From Allomyces macrogynus ATCC 38327 (Eukaryota > Blastocladiomycota > Blastocladiomycetes > Blastocladiales > Blastocladiaceae): 64,000 nucleotides of DNA. The stretch lies in contig GG745331.1 of NCBI GenBank assembly GCA_000151295.1, positions 347,483 through 411,482 on the forward strand. The letters are read 5' to 3'. This document shows, piece after piece, positions 1 through 14,555 of this stretch (position 1 is its first letter; every line of letters begins with the position of its first letter). Both the position numbers and the translations under genes were made by a program. The notes beneath the pieces were generated by a model that saw only the letters and a list, made by a program, of their open reading frames with translations, had not been told where the DNA came from and did no database searches.

Positions 1-2074
1 CCTGCACGACCGCGCGCAACTGCGCAACATCGCTCGCGAGGGCCATGCGCTCGTGCATTTGCGTGACGGCCTCGGTCAAGTCCTGGATCGCGAGTTCTGC
101 GTCGGCCGTCCGTGCCGCGACCTGGTCGAGTTGCGGGACCAGTTCATCGACGCGCGCCTCGACGAGAAGCTCCACATCAAGCCGCCGCACGAGCGGGTCC
201 TGCGACGAGTCAGGGTCGATCGGGAGCGAGGGTGGCGGTGCGGGTGGCGGCGCGGCGGCGCGGATCTCAGCGAGCAAAGTGCGGTGCAGGTCGCGGAATA
301 TGGCGTTGCGCACGTCGATGAGGTGTGCGTGCCATTCGTCAACGGGCAGGGTGACTGTTTCGGGTGGACTGGGTCTTGGTGCGGGGGTAGAGGTGGAAGC
401 TGGCGCGGGGGATGGGATCGGGGACGGTGGGCGAGACATGGATTCGGCGAGTCGTGCCTCGAGGAAAAGCGCCTTGGCCGCGAGCGACTCAACGGCCACG
501 TCGAGACTTGCGACGCGTGCGGCGAGGTCAGCGACTTCGGCTGTCGTAGAAGTGGCGAGTTGGTTGAGCCGGGCAACGTCCGCGGCACCCGAATCGGGAC
601 GCTCCGCCCAACGAGATCTGGCTTCTTGAAGTTGGGCTGCCACGTCCGCACGAAGTGCGTCGTGCCCTTTGCGCAACACGGCGGTACCTGTGTGGACGGC
701 GTCAATGTCGGCGCGCAGAACATCCTGTTCTTTGCGGAACGTGGCGGTCTCGTCCTGGACGGCGTCGATGTCGGCGCGCAACTTTCGGAATTGCTTGCGG
801 AGTGCGGGAACCTCCGACTGGATCGTCCCCACGTCGGCACGGTGGGCGTCGTTCTCCTTGTGCAAAGCAGCGATATCCTCCTGAATCGCATCCACGGCGC
901 CGCAAAGTGCCTCGTGGCTCTTGTGCAAAGTCGTTTGATCCGCGAGCGCAACGGCAAAGTCGGCGCCGAGCTGCTCGTGCTTGACGCTCAATTGCTCGTG
1001 CTTGGTGCAAAGATGCTGGTATTTCGTATCGAGCGCGTCGTGCTGCGACCGCAAATCGATGAGTTGGCCGCGGATCATCTCCACTTGCCGCCCTTCTAGC
1101 GCCTCGGTGTTACGACACGTTTCCACGACGTGTAATCGCTCGAGTACCGCGTCGTGCATCGCCTGGAGCGCGTCAATCCGGTGCATCGCCTCTCCATACC
1201 GCTGATCGCTATCGGTCACGTCTCGCGTGTGTTGCGCTTGCAGAGAATCGACCCGGCCCAGCGTCTCGTCGTGCCGCGCGCGCAGGTGCTCGTACTCGCC
1301 AAGAACGCGCGTGTGCGTAGCCTGTAGCGCGTCGTGCGCCGCACGGAGTCGGCTGTGGTCGTGCGCGAGTTTTGAATGCGCATTTTCGAGTTTTGCAAGC
1401 CGCGCGTCGAGTGTGGACGAGTCGTTGTCGGCGAGTGCCGCGGCGTGCGCGTCTATCGCCGCACCGTTCTGCTGCAACGCCACCAGAATCTGCTTAACCG
1501 TGTCGCGCAATACGGCCGGGACTTGCCGCCAGGCGCCGTGGTCGCTATCCTCGTCGGCAGGTGCGGGTGCGGGAGCAGTGGGAGCAGGGATGGTCGTAGG
1601 TGGGGCGATGGGCGTCGCGGACCGGCTATCCCCGCCATACACGGATCTTGCGGCAAACTGGACGGCCGACGCGCTTTCCGATGTCGTGTCCGATTCTGTC
1701 ACCGAATACCCGTCGTCGGTCGCCGTCAAGTTGCGCAAATGGTGCAGGGCAGCATCATCTGGCAATAAACTCGTCGAGGAAATGACCGTATCGGGCAGGG
1801 ACAAAGTGGACGCTCCACCGCCGCCGTACAGCGACAATGTCGAGACACTTCCACCGCCACGAGCAGATCGCGTCGAGGCAACGCTGTTCGCATGCGACGT
1901 GTCGGCGCGCAGGTACCGCGTCCAGTCGGCAGTCGAGTCGGCAGCGGCATGTGGGGTCGCAGCGCTCGGCCGAGGCGGTGGAGAAGGTTTGACCACTGAA
2001 GAAGAGCGCGGTGCCGGTCGTGCGGGATTGGGCAGCCGCGCGGGTGTCGGGGATGGCGGCACGGCGATGGGCAT
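1..2074 (-). CDS. Coiled-coil protein, C-terminus cut by window edge
   Basis: Reading the minus strand from an ATG at 2074-2072 gives one uninterrupted frame of about 691 codons that runs off the left edge. An in-frame TGA lies just upstream of the ATG. The first ~220 residues are low-complexity, rich in Pro, Ser, Ala and Thr. After that comes a long, strongly helical heptad-like region (about residues 225-520) with recurring blocks such as LRADIDAV, LHKSHEAL and KHEQLS. A short Pro-rich linker follows (around 570) and then more coiled coil to the edge. No intron is needed. I recognise no catalytic domain or family. By composition it resembles structural coiled-coil proteins of centrosomes, basal bodies or vesicle tethers, but that is only an analogy. 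The frame is clear and the function unknown. Confidence 0.75.
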   Translation of the reverse strand, partial: MPIAVPPSPTPARLPNPARPAPRSSSVVKPSPPPRPSAATPHAAADSTADWTRYLRADTSHANSVASTRSARGGGSVSTLSLYGGGGASTLSLPDTVISSTSLLPDDAALHHLRNLTATDDGYSVTESDTTSESASAVQFAARSVYGGDSRSATPIAPPTTIPAPTAPAPAPADEDSDHGAWRQVPAVLRDTVKQILVALQQNGAAIDAHAAALADNDSSTLDARLAKLENAHSKLAHDHSRLRAAHDALQATHTRVLGEYEHLRARHDETLGRVDSLQAQHTRDVTDSDQRYGEAMHRIDALQAMHDAVLERLHVVETCRNTEALEGRQVEMIRGQLIDLRSQHDALDTKYQHLCTKHEQLSVKHEQLGADFAVALADQTTLHKSHEALCGAVDAIQEDIAALHKENDAHRADVGTIQSEVPALRKQFRKLRADIDAVQDETATFRKEQDVLRADIDAVHTGTAVLRKGHDALRADVAAQLQEARSRWAERPDSGAADVARLNQLATSTTAEVADLAARVASLDVAVESLAAKALFLEARLAESMSRPPSPIPSPAPASTSTPAPRPSPPETVTLPVDEWHAHLIDVRNAIFRDLHRTLLAEIRAAAPPPAPPPSLPIDPDSSQDPLVRRLDVELLVEARVDELVPQLDQVAARTADAELAIQDLTEAVTQMHERMALASDVAQLRAVVQ

Positions 2075-3391
2075 GTCAGGTGTGATGCATCAGATCACGG
2101 TTTGGACGGCAGCAGTCGGCACGTGCGGTCGAATAATGGGTGGAGAGATATAGGCGAGTCGAGTGCGGCAAGTTGTGCGTGATGGGAGGGGCGGCAATGA
2201 TGGGATTGGTGAGCGACTCCGTCATCGTCGACGCGACGGCGACGATGGACGGCTAGGCGGACCGCCATATCACGCCGCCTCGCGTGCATCTCACGTGTGT
2301 CCCGCGGAGCGGTGTCTCCCGCTTCCACCATTAGGTGTGTTGCCGTCGCGCCTCCGATCAGAACCGCACGGCAATGCCATCGCGCCCATCAGAAAGCCGC
2401 TGCCGTCGCCTTTGCCTTACGTCAAAATCGCCTCTACCGCGCCAACTATCGCCTCCACTGTGATTGAGCACACTGCAGCAGCACGTCAGGCCCGCTCCAT
2501 TGCGCCAACACGGCCATGGCGAATTGTCGCCTTGGTGTCATGACGTGCCTTCCCCTCCGGCGACCTCCTCCTCTAGACATTTTCCTCCCCCCCCCCCCCC
2601 CCCCCTTGAATGAATGGCAAGCAGCAAATGACGCGGATTGTGCGGTTGCCATGGCACATCCACCACTTTGACCTCCAGCGTCGACCTGGTGGTCAAACCA
2701 CGACTAAGAACACGGATTTGACGGAACATGATTGGAGAAGCAGCATCACCGGACAGCCACTCCATCACGATCGATGGCTTGTCCGACCCTGTACCGCCAG
2801 GTCTGAAGGGCCCCTGCGCCTGTGTCCTGCAGCATTAGACCCAAACCATGCCAAGCGATTACGCCGACCACTAGCGGTGCTCTAATCCTTGACTTGGGCG
2901 AGGCGGCGACCTGCGGAGCCCTCGTGGTCCACGTCCCCCCTCGCGAGCAGGCGGATCTGTAAATCATTGGGCCTGCGCCATGCCGTGCCAGAACGACTGG
3001 CCAAGAGCAGTGTCCCACTTTCCTGACTGCGAGCGTCGTGATTGATTGAACATTGATCATGGAAGTGCGCCACTGTGTACTCCCGTGAACCTGTGCTCAT
3101 TTGTCAGTCAAACTTCTCCTGCACCATCCGCGTTCGTCCCATCCATCCATTATGCGCAATCATCGACACTGGCATACTGGATGGCACGTCACGTCACGGC
3201 GATGGTCAATCATCCTTTCGATTCCTTCACCAAAAAACGGCCAAGCAAACAAAGTTTGAGGGCGTCGGCGTCCCAGACCGACTCCCGGTCCAGCCCGCCG
3301 CCGCCGCGCCATTTCAATTTCAAATCAAACATCTGGAGGTACTATAGACTTGACAAAAAACACCCCACGCCCCACCGGTGCGCTCCTTCGT
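2075..3391. other. Intergenic region between two minus-strand genes
   Basis: No open frame here shows family similarity or sensible composition. The region holds the promoter of the coiled-coil gene and the downstream region of the aldehyde dehydrogenase gene. The only distinct element is a poly-C run near its left third. Confidence 0.6.
2587..2605. repeat. Poly-C homopolymer tract
   Basis: An uninterrupted run of about 19 C lies in intergenic DNA. Such runs are prone to length error in sequencing, so the exact length is uncertain. Confidence 0.9.
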
Positions 3392-5244
3392 TTACTTCAT
3401 GGTCGGCATGACGACGTTGGCCTGGCTCGAGACCGCGTCCTCGGCCTTCCACAGCGCCGTGACCGTCTTGATCTGCGTGTAGAACTAGACGATGAAATCA
3501 GGCATGTCAGTCCCATCCTTGTCCACCCAAAACCCGCCCACCAAAGACGCCCACGTACGTTAACACCCGACTTGCCGTAAAAGTTAATATCCCCCTGAAT
3601 CGACCCACGCGACCCCGTAAACGCAAACATGGGCAGCGGCACCGGGATCGGGACATTGATTCCGACCTGGCCAACATCCACCTCCATGGCAAACTTGCGG
3701 GCGGCGGCACCCGAGTTGGTGAACACGGCCGTGCCGTTACCGTATTTGTTGGCGTTGATCAGCTCGAGCGCCTGGTCGAGCGTATCGGCCTCGAGAATCG
3801 TCAAGACGGGCGCGAAAATTTCCTCGGTGTAGCACGGCAACTGCGTCGTCTCGGCCAATGACTTGGTCGCGGGCTGCACGACGATCGTGGGGCCCAGGAA
3901 GTGGCCGTTCGGGTACTTGTCGACCTTGATCCCGCGGCCGTCGAGAACGACGCGTGCGCCGAGCTTCTCCGAGTCGGCGACAATCGATTCGGCGCGTTGC
4001 AGCGCCGCGGCCGAGATGAGCGGGCCGACGTCCGTATCGGGCTCGCACCCGGCCGACACCTTGAGCTTCTTAGCGCGCTCGACCAATTCCGGAATCATTT
4101 CGCGGGCCTTCCCCACGAAAATCGCCACGGGCAGCGCCATGCACCGCTGTCCTGCGGCGCCAAACGCGGCACCGACAAGGGCGTTGAGCGTCGCGTTCAC
4201 GTTGCAGTCCGGGAGGATCACGGCGTGGTTCTTGGCGCCCAAGTTGGCCTGCACGCGCTTGCCGTTGGCGGTCCCGCGCGCGAAAATGTGCTTGCCGGCG
4301 CGGTCACCGCCGACGAACGAGATGGCCTTGATCGATGGGTGGTCGCAGACAAAGTTGACGGCGTCGTGCGTGCCGTGAATCACGTTGACGGCGCCGCTGG
4401 GCAGACCGGCCTCGTGCGCGAGCTGCACGAGGTGCACGGCCGCTGACGGGTCGCGCTCGGATGGTTTCAGGACCATCGTGTTGCCCGTGGCCGTGGCCAT
4501 CGGGAACATCCAGAGCGGGATCTGCACACCGTCGATGTCCGGTCAGAAATGCATGGCCAGTATCACCGAAATCACGCAATCAGATGCGTAGATGCGTACC
4601 ATGGCCGGGAAGTTGAAGGGGCAGACACCGGCCGTGACACCGAGCGGCTGGCGAATCGTGTAGGTGTCCATGTCGGTCGCAACGGGTAGATGCTCGCCCA
4701 TTTGCAGCGTCGGCATGGCGGCGGCGTGCTCAACGACCTGCAGACCGCGGAAGACGTCGCCGCGTGCGTCGGCGAGCGTCTTGCCCTGCTCGCGCGTGAT
4801 GGAAGCGGCGAGGAGCTCGGTGTCGCGGCGGATGAGCGCCTGGAGGTCGAGCATGACCTATTGAGTCGTGGAATTTTAGGTCAGTGTTCGCAATTCCTCT
4901 CCGGCTCCATCAACCTCCACCCCAAATTCGAGCCGGCAGAGCGCAAGCAAGGGCGACAGTACCTTTTGCCGCGTCAGCACCGTCGACTTGGACCACGTCT
5001 TGAACGTCTCGGCGGCCGACTTGGCCGCGGCCTCCATTTCGTCTTTGGTCGATTCCGGCACGAGGCAGACGACCTCTTGCGTGGCTGGGTCGACGACCTT
5101 GTGCCAGACATTGGTGCTCGACTCGAAGACCTCGCCGTTGATGATCGACTTGACCTTGGGCGGCGCGGCGGTGGCCAGCGAGCGGCGGGCCAGCGCGGCA
5201 GCGAGCGCGGCGGTCGCGGGGCGGGCGGACGTTGCAGCGAGCAT
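3392..5244 (-). CDS. ALDH6A1: Methylmalonate-semialdehyde dehydrogenase (acylating), mitochondrial
   Basis: Oxidises methylmalonate and malonate semialdehydes to propionyl- and acetyl-CoA in valine and thymine catabolism, in the mitochondrial matrix. Four exons, all joined in phase 0: 5244-4963, 4857-4600, 4521-3559, 3484-3392, giving 531 aa, the normal family length. The N-terminus (about 25 residues rich in Ala, Arg, Ser and Thr) fits a mitochondrial presequence. The exons join PFNFPAM to IPLWMFP across an intron. The body carries the NAD-binding [10 protein letters not shown] region, the catalytic cysteine in [11 protein letters not shown] and the C-terminal [15 protein letters not shown] block split by the last intron. 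The acyl-CoA-forming subfamily is supported by the close match along the whole length. The gene is head-to-head with the cyclin gene. The biotin carboxylase near 32-35 kb acts in the related leucine pathway but is not linked to it. Confidence 0.95.
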
Positions 5245-6720
5245 CGTGTATGTTGGTAACGGGGGGAGAACGAGCAACGCGCGAGACGAAGAGAGAAAAA
5301 AGCAGGGCCAGCGAGCTGGTGTAGGGGACGGCGCGTGCCGCAACGCCGGAGCGGAGTCGAGGACCCAGGCGCCTGGGGTTGGCCCGTGATGCCGGGAAGA
5401 GCCGGGAGACAACACTGCGCGCCGGGCTCGGTCAAGCCATGATCAGGGCACATGTCGCGCCTGCCACGCCTGTCGCTGCTTGCACGCGCCGCCACGCGCC
5501 ACAGCTTCTGATTGGAGAGGACTCGGCGCGGCGCGGCCCCATGAGCAGGCTTCGGCAGGGCGCGCGGCCCATGTGTGCACGCGTCCCCCGATTCTGCTGG
5601 ATCGTTGGCAGGGCGCACGGCAGCGCTCCACCGATCCGCCGCTTCAAACCACCACCATCCGCGACGCTCCCCTCTCGTCACCCCGCGCACGCGGTGACGT
5701 GTCTGCGGCGTCGTGGCGCGGGGATTCGTGCCGGCGCGCGGGGAAGGCGAGTTGCGCGAGAGCTTTGGTCGGCGCGCGCGATCGCGGCCACGGTTCAGCG
5801 ACGCGATGGCCACTGACCAGCGCGGCGGGGAGGCGCGCGAGCGGTTGGTTGGCGGCGGGGCGTGCGCGGCTTCTCGACGGTGTATGGAAGCGACAGGCGA
5901 CGTCGGCGACGGCGAGGCCGACGACGAGGTGGATGAAGCACGGTGTTTGCACAGAGCAAAGGAGAGGACGGCGCGCGTGTGCTGCGCGAGGAAGCCAAAC
6001 CGGCCGCGAGACGACCGCACTACCGACCGTCTTCGCTCCTGCACGCTCGCCGCCCGCTGCCGACGACGACGCGCGCGCGACTCACCGCATTCTCACCAGC
6101 ACGACGCGGCCAGCTCCGACCGACCTCCAGCCGCGGTGCTGCCCCGACGACGAGCGCGAAGAGCCGAGCTCAAGGCGACCATCGATCGGTGGAGTGACCC
6201 GTGTGCTGCCGAAGAGCAGAGCACTCGGCCCGCCTCGCCTGCCGTGCTTTGCCGCGCCGCCACCACCGTCACTCCCGCTCCCGAACGACTTCCACCCACC
6301 TCCACCTCGTCCACGTCCGCGCGCTCGTCGCGCGCCACGCTCGCGACACGCCTTCTTCGCCCTCCCCACGCTCGTGTGCACGCCGGCCGGGCGGTTCGCC
6401 GGCACGACCTCTCCGCGACTCTGGAACCGGCCCCACCACGGATTGACGCTGCCACCGCGCCCGTTCAGCTCGCTGTCGCGCGCGCCCCACCGTCATCCTG
6501 CGAGCACCCGCTGCCGCCGCCGAGGCCGACGCTGCCTCGCCGGGCCATGCTCTCGCCCGCTGCGCGCACCGACGCCGTCGCTCCGTGCTCCACCGAGGGC
6601 GACGCAACCGCGCGGCGCTGGAACCCTATTGGCACCACGGCAACTGCCAGCGCTTGTCCGCCACCACCGCCGCCGCCAACGGCTACCTCCATCTCATCCT
6701 CCTGCGCTCCGCCCAGCACC
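5245..6720. other. Divergent promoter region
   Basis: This is 1.5 kb between the head-to-head dehydrogenase and cyclin genes. Several long frames are open here on both strands, but they are Arg/Pro-rich, mutually overlapping and explained by high GC. I see no conserved domain. The cyclin frame itself stays open upstream to 5713, so its start within this stretch is a choice. Confidence 0.55.
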
Positions 6721-8905
6721 ATGGCTGCAGTACCGCCCCTGCGCTCTTCAACCCCAGCATCCTCGACGACGACGACCGCCGCCGCCATGACCATGCCGCT
6801 GCCGCCACCGCGCCCGGGCCCGGCACCAGCACCGTCCGCACCAGCACCCGCTCCCGCCCCCGCCGTGACTGGTCCCGACGACGCCGACGCAAGCGCGCCC
6901 GCGACCGAGGCCCCGCCACAGACGCAGCAATTCCTCGCGGCCAACTGGCAACCGGCAACGGGCGCCGGCGCGCCCGGCACCGCGGCACCCACGCCCGTGG
7001 CGCGCACCCCACAAACACTGCGCAAGCAAGAGTTTGTGCATGCGCTCGTCCGAACGGCTGCCGAAATCATTGGCGCGCTCACGCCCAAGCCCGCCGTCGA
7101 GCCGACCGTGCCCTTGCACGACTTTATTGCCGAGATCTTGCGCCGGTCCAAGAGCTCGTTTTCCACGCTGCAGCTCGCCCTGTTTTACCTGTTTAAGTAC
7201 CGCGCCGCGAGACGACGTATCGCGCAGCGCGCGGCTGCATTGGCCGCGGCCAGGGCCGCGGCGGTGGCGGCACTCGCAGCGAATGGCGGGTCGGCTGGAC
7301 TGCCATCACCGCCGGAACTCGCCATGGCCGCCGCGGCGGGCGGCGGGAGTAGCAGTAGTGGAAAGCACTGCTGCGTCAGTCGTCGCGGCCGCCGCGCTCG
7401 GTCCGGGCGCGGCCGTCCCGCCGCCACTGCCCACGGCGTCAGGGGCAGCGGCGGCTGCGCCCACCGCAGCAGCACCAGCATCGGCCCCGAGTCCCGCCTC
7501 TGCCGCTGCTGCCGCGTCCGTCGCGTCCGCGTCGTCCTCTTCTTCTCCGCCGCGCGGCCTCGACTCGTGCGGCCGCCGCCTGTTCCTCATTTCGCTTATG
7601 ATGGCGTCCAAGTTTTTGCAGGACAAGAACTACTCGAATCGCGCATGGTCGACCATCTCGGGCTTACCCGCGCGCGAAATCAACCGGTACGAGCGTGAGT
7701 TTCTCGATGTCTTGCAGTACAATCTGTTTGTCTCGGCGTCCAAGTACGCGCGGTGGTCGGCATTGCTCGTGGCGCATATCAACCAGGTGCACCACGCGCG
7801 CGAGTCTGGGTTGGCGGTCGTGCACGACGTGATTCTCGCGTTCGAGTTCTTGCCGCCCGTCTCGCCCGCGGAAACGGCCGCGTGGGCCGGGGCCGCCGCG
7901 GCTGCGGCCATGGGGTCCGCCGCTGCCGCCGCGCATGTGGCCACGACGGCGGCAGCCCCGGCTGCTGCGCCGTTCCCGGCGACCGTCCTCGGCCCGTGGC
8001 CTGCGCACGTCTCGGGCAAGCGCACCGGCAGCAGCATGGCGCCGCCCACCGCCCCCTCTTCGCGGCACCCGCTGCACGCCATGGCCGCAGCTGCCGCCGC
8101 ACTCGCCTTACCGCCCTCGGGCGGTCTCGGCGGCGCCGGGTACCTGTCGCACTCGCTCGTCGCGCAATCGAACGTGCGCGACACGCTACCGAGCCACGTG
8201 CGCGCCAAACCCGCGCACGAGACGCTCTCGCCCGAAAACCAGCTCGAGCCGTCACCGTCGCGCGCGGCGGCTCGGATTCGGGCTGCGGCTGCAGCCAGGG
8301 CGTCGGTCTCGCCCGCGAGTGCGGGGGCCACGCCGCCGCTGCCGGTGAGTATGGCGATCCCGCCGGTCCCGGTCACAACGGCCCCACCACCGCCCCTCCC
8401 ACGGGCCTACTCGGACATTGCCGATATGCCGCGCGCCGGCGGGTCGCTCGTCGCTGCCATCGCCGGCGGACTGCCGCTGCACGCCGTGCCCATGCCCGCG
8501 CCCCCGCTGCCCCCGCCGCCGCGGCCCGTGTCGATGCCGATGCCTATGGACGTCGACCCGGTCCCGCCAGCGGCCGCGAGCCCGCGCGGCACCTCCTCCA
8601 AGCGCGGGCGGTCGGCCGCGACCCCGACCGACGTGACTTCCCGGTCCCCTGCCGCCGCGGTCGCCGCATTGCAGCAACAAATGCCGCCGCCAGCAAAACG
8701 CGCGCGGTCGTCGCCGCCCGCGCGCACGTCAAGTTTGTCGATTGCGTTCTTGACGCATGCCGCGGATACGCCCACCCCCACGATGCCCGTGGTCGGTGGG
8801 GCGTCGCCGGCGCCCGCACATGGGTGGGTGCCCGATACAACGGCGCCGGGGCATCCGAGGCGAAATGGAGGGGCGGGAGATGAGGGCGCGAGTGCGCCGA
8901 GGTGA
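6721..8905 (+). CDS. PHO80/PCL-type cyclin with long disordered tails
   Basis: Regulatory subunit for a PHO85/CDK5-type kinase, by family. The ATG at 6721 has a strong context (CACCATGG), although the frame is open further upstream. After a Pro/Ala-rich leader, the cyclin fold starts near 7024 (KQEFVHALVRTA, then STLQLALFYLFKY to about 7200). It resumes at about 7560 with CGRRLFLISLMMASKFLQDK, the conserved Y-N-R-W-S-I-G-L block and EREFLDVLQYNLFVS. The tail to 8905 is Pro/Ala/Ser-rich with basic patches (KRARSS, SKRGRS) that could serve nuclear import. The two halves of the fold lie in different frames. The frame must change by +1 between about 7200 and 7365, through an unplaced intron or a small indel in a Gly/Ser run. 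The Ala-rich insert between the halves is unusual for the fold. The family call is firm; the exact structure is not. Confidence 0.75.
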
Positions 8906-9444
8906 AGAACGGCGCGTGGGTGCGGGTTGGAAGCATGGGGATTATGAATCCGGTTTTGGTGCTCTGATTTTTTTTTTTTTTTTTTTTTTTTGGTGTGGTG
9001 CGGGCGGATGACACGCGCGGGCAGCAGGAGCGATCAAAGCGAAAACAAAGCGCGACGGCAACGCGCGCGCTGGTCTTGGAAAGTGAGACATGCATGGAGC
9101 CATCAGCATCGCACCGGCCGAGACTCGGCGTGTCGCGTCGCGCACATCACGGCCGGGATCAGGCCGAGGGCGGCACAGCGCGTCGGAGTTGGCTCCTCCC
9201 GCGTTCACTTTCCTCCTCCTCCCCGCTCGCGGCGGTTGCTGCTCTCCTTGCTCGCCCCCACGCACGAGCTCCCCGTCGCAGTGCATCCTCTCTTCTTCGA
9301 GCACCGCGACTCGTCCTCCGCACCGTGACCGCCCGTCGTGCTGCCCGCTGCACCACACCGTCATCAACCGACCCCGCGGCGCACTCACCCACGCACCTAC
9401 CACGCGCCGCCCGACGACGCACCCCAACCACCGCCACCACCATC
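8906..9444. other. Intergenic region with poly-T
   Basis: This lies between the cyclin stop and the next plus-strand start. It contains one long T run; nothing else is distinguishable. Confidence 0.6.
8968..8991. repeat. Poly-T homopolymer tract
   Basis: About 24 consecutive T, beginning 62 bases after the cyclin stop codon. It may lie in the 3' untranslated region. Confidence 0.9.
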
Positions 9445-10090
9445 ATGTCCTCGGCCATCTACGACGCGGCCACGCGCGCCGCCACCGGCGACCTGCACGG
9501 CGCCACGTTCCTCGGCGGCACCGACTACGAGTCGACCAAGCAGCGGTGTACGTAGCGCGCGACAGCGCGGCCATGTCATGCCCTTGCTGACAAGCAGACT
9601 GGGGGAGTAGCCATGTGGATCGCGGCCTACACGTCGCTGCTCGTCTGGCAAGTCCTTCTCCTCGCGCTCTACCTGTTTGCCGGCACCCGGTCGCGCACCG
9701 ACGAGATTGCCGCCATCACGGCCGCCGGCGGCCAAGTGAACCCCAAGGAATCGTTGTGGGCCGATAAGTGTCGGCGCGCCGTGCGTGCTGCGCGGACCAA
9801 TTTCATTTTGGTCCTCTCGGCCGTGGTCGTGACAGCGCTTGGGTATGTCTAGGTTCGTGAGCAGGCGGGTGGGCCTTGCTGCCACTTATGCTGGTTGTCG
9901 GCGCCGATATAGGTTTGGACCGACGGCCGCGACCGTGACTCTGACTTGGGTCGCGTTTGCGCTCGGCGCGCTCTGGCTCGTCGCCGAGTTTGTCGCCGAC
10001 TCGCACTGGTTGCGGCTCGTCATGTCGGTGTTGCATTTCCCGCTGATTGCCGTTGTATGGGGGCTTGCGTTCCGGTCGCGCATCGACTGA
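9445..10090 (+). CDS. Orphan four-helix membrane protein, 170 aa
   Basis: Three exons (9445-9547, 9611-9842, 9913-10090) give 170 aa with intact phase. The introns are 63 and 70 nt, with GTACGT and GTATGT donors. The ATG sits in an ACCATCATG context. A short soluble N-terminus (about 35 residues) is followed by four hydrophobic segments, near residues 36-56 (WIAAYTSLLVWQVLLLALYLF), 95-112 (FILVLSAVVVTALGF), 117-137 and 146-162. A basic loop rich in Arg and Lys lies between the first two, and the C-terminus is short and basic (FRSRID). The second and third helices are only in frame if the second intron is removed, which supports the model. I recognise no family. A small helical-bundle organelle or plasma-membrane protein is all that can be said. 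Confidence 0.75.
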
Positions 10091-13826
<3,736 letters not shown>

Positions 13827-14020
13827 TCGGGTGGTGTCGCATCGGTTTTGGTTTCAATCAAATTGTGATAGTGATCGTGATTGATTGTTGGCGTCGTTCT
13901 TGCACCTCCACGCCTCCATGTCCCTTCGGCTCATCACTGCCTCACGGCCGAGATTTGATCCAGCCATCCACTACGAGCCAAAAGGATCGCTCAAGAGCCT
14001 TCCCAAGCTTTGGGATTCAT

Positions 14021-14219
14021 ATCTCATCCAGGTGCATCTTTGTTTACGGCATCCACCGCAGCTCTTGGGCCCGCGGGCGTTTCCGCTCGGACGGTCTCTG
14101 TCGTCGCTTCTCCTTTTTTGCGTGTCGACCAGAAGCAGGTTATGGGATTCATATCTGGACCCTAGCGCAAGTATGTTTACGGCATTAATTGCCGCAGCGC
14201 TGGGCCGCCTGCGGGCGCT
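14021..14219. repeat. Imperfect direct repeat, two copies
   Basis: Two related segments start at 14021 and 14143, 122 bases apart. Both begin with TGGGATTCATATCT, continue with GTTTACGGCAT and end in a GCAGC..TGGGCC..GCGGGCG block, so about 65-75 bases are shared with gaps. Neither copy is coding in any convincing frame. Confidence 0.75.
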
Positions 14220-14470
14220 CCTGCCTGGATTGTCGCCGTCATCCCGCATCCGCCGACAAGAGGATGGGATGCACGAAATCCTAAATCCTGCTGGACGAGC
14301 GACGTGGGTAACTTTCAGATCCCAGCCTCTGGCAAGACCGCGTCACCGTCCTGCCACGACCATCCTGTTGCTGTGGCGCGGCACAGGCTTGGTTTGAATC
14401 ATTCGCTTTGGTCAAGTCGGCCCCGTCGTCAACCCCCACGGCAATCAAACAACGACGACGACGAGCCAGG

Positions 14471-14480
14471 ATATATATAC
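14471..14480 (+). promoter_or_regulatory. TATA-like element upstream of SBDS
   Basis: An ATATATATAC run lies about 80 bases upstream of the SBDS start codon, in otherwise GC-rich DNA. Its position fits a TATA box for that gene; function is inferred only from position and sequence. Confidence 0.45.
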
Positions 14481-14555
14481 CAAAACTTGCTGCAGTCGCT
14501 CCAACCAATCTCCTTCAACGACCGGTCCTCGCTCGCCGAGCCAACAACGGCCGCC

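Larger units (their letters stand above)
13827..14555. other. Intergenic region between PRP2 and SBDS
   Basis: 729 bases with no convincing gene. It contains an imperfect duplicated segment and a TATA-like element close to the next gene, each listed separately. Confidence 0.6.

Noticed and set aside
53..1099. A 348-codon plus-strand frame over the coiled-coil gene
   Set aside because: It is explained by the GC-rich minus-strand coding frame that runs through the same bases; repeats in it mirror the coiled-coil repeats.
5713..6720. A 5' extension of the cyclin frame with Arg/Pro-rich sequence
   Set aside because: No family similarity, overlapping open frames on both strands, and a better ATG context at 6721.
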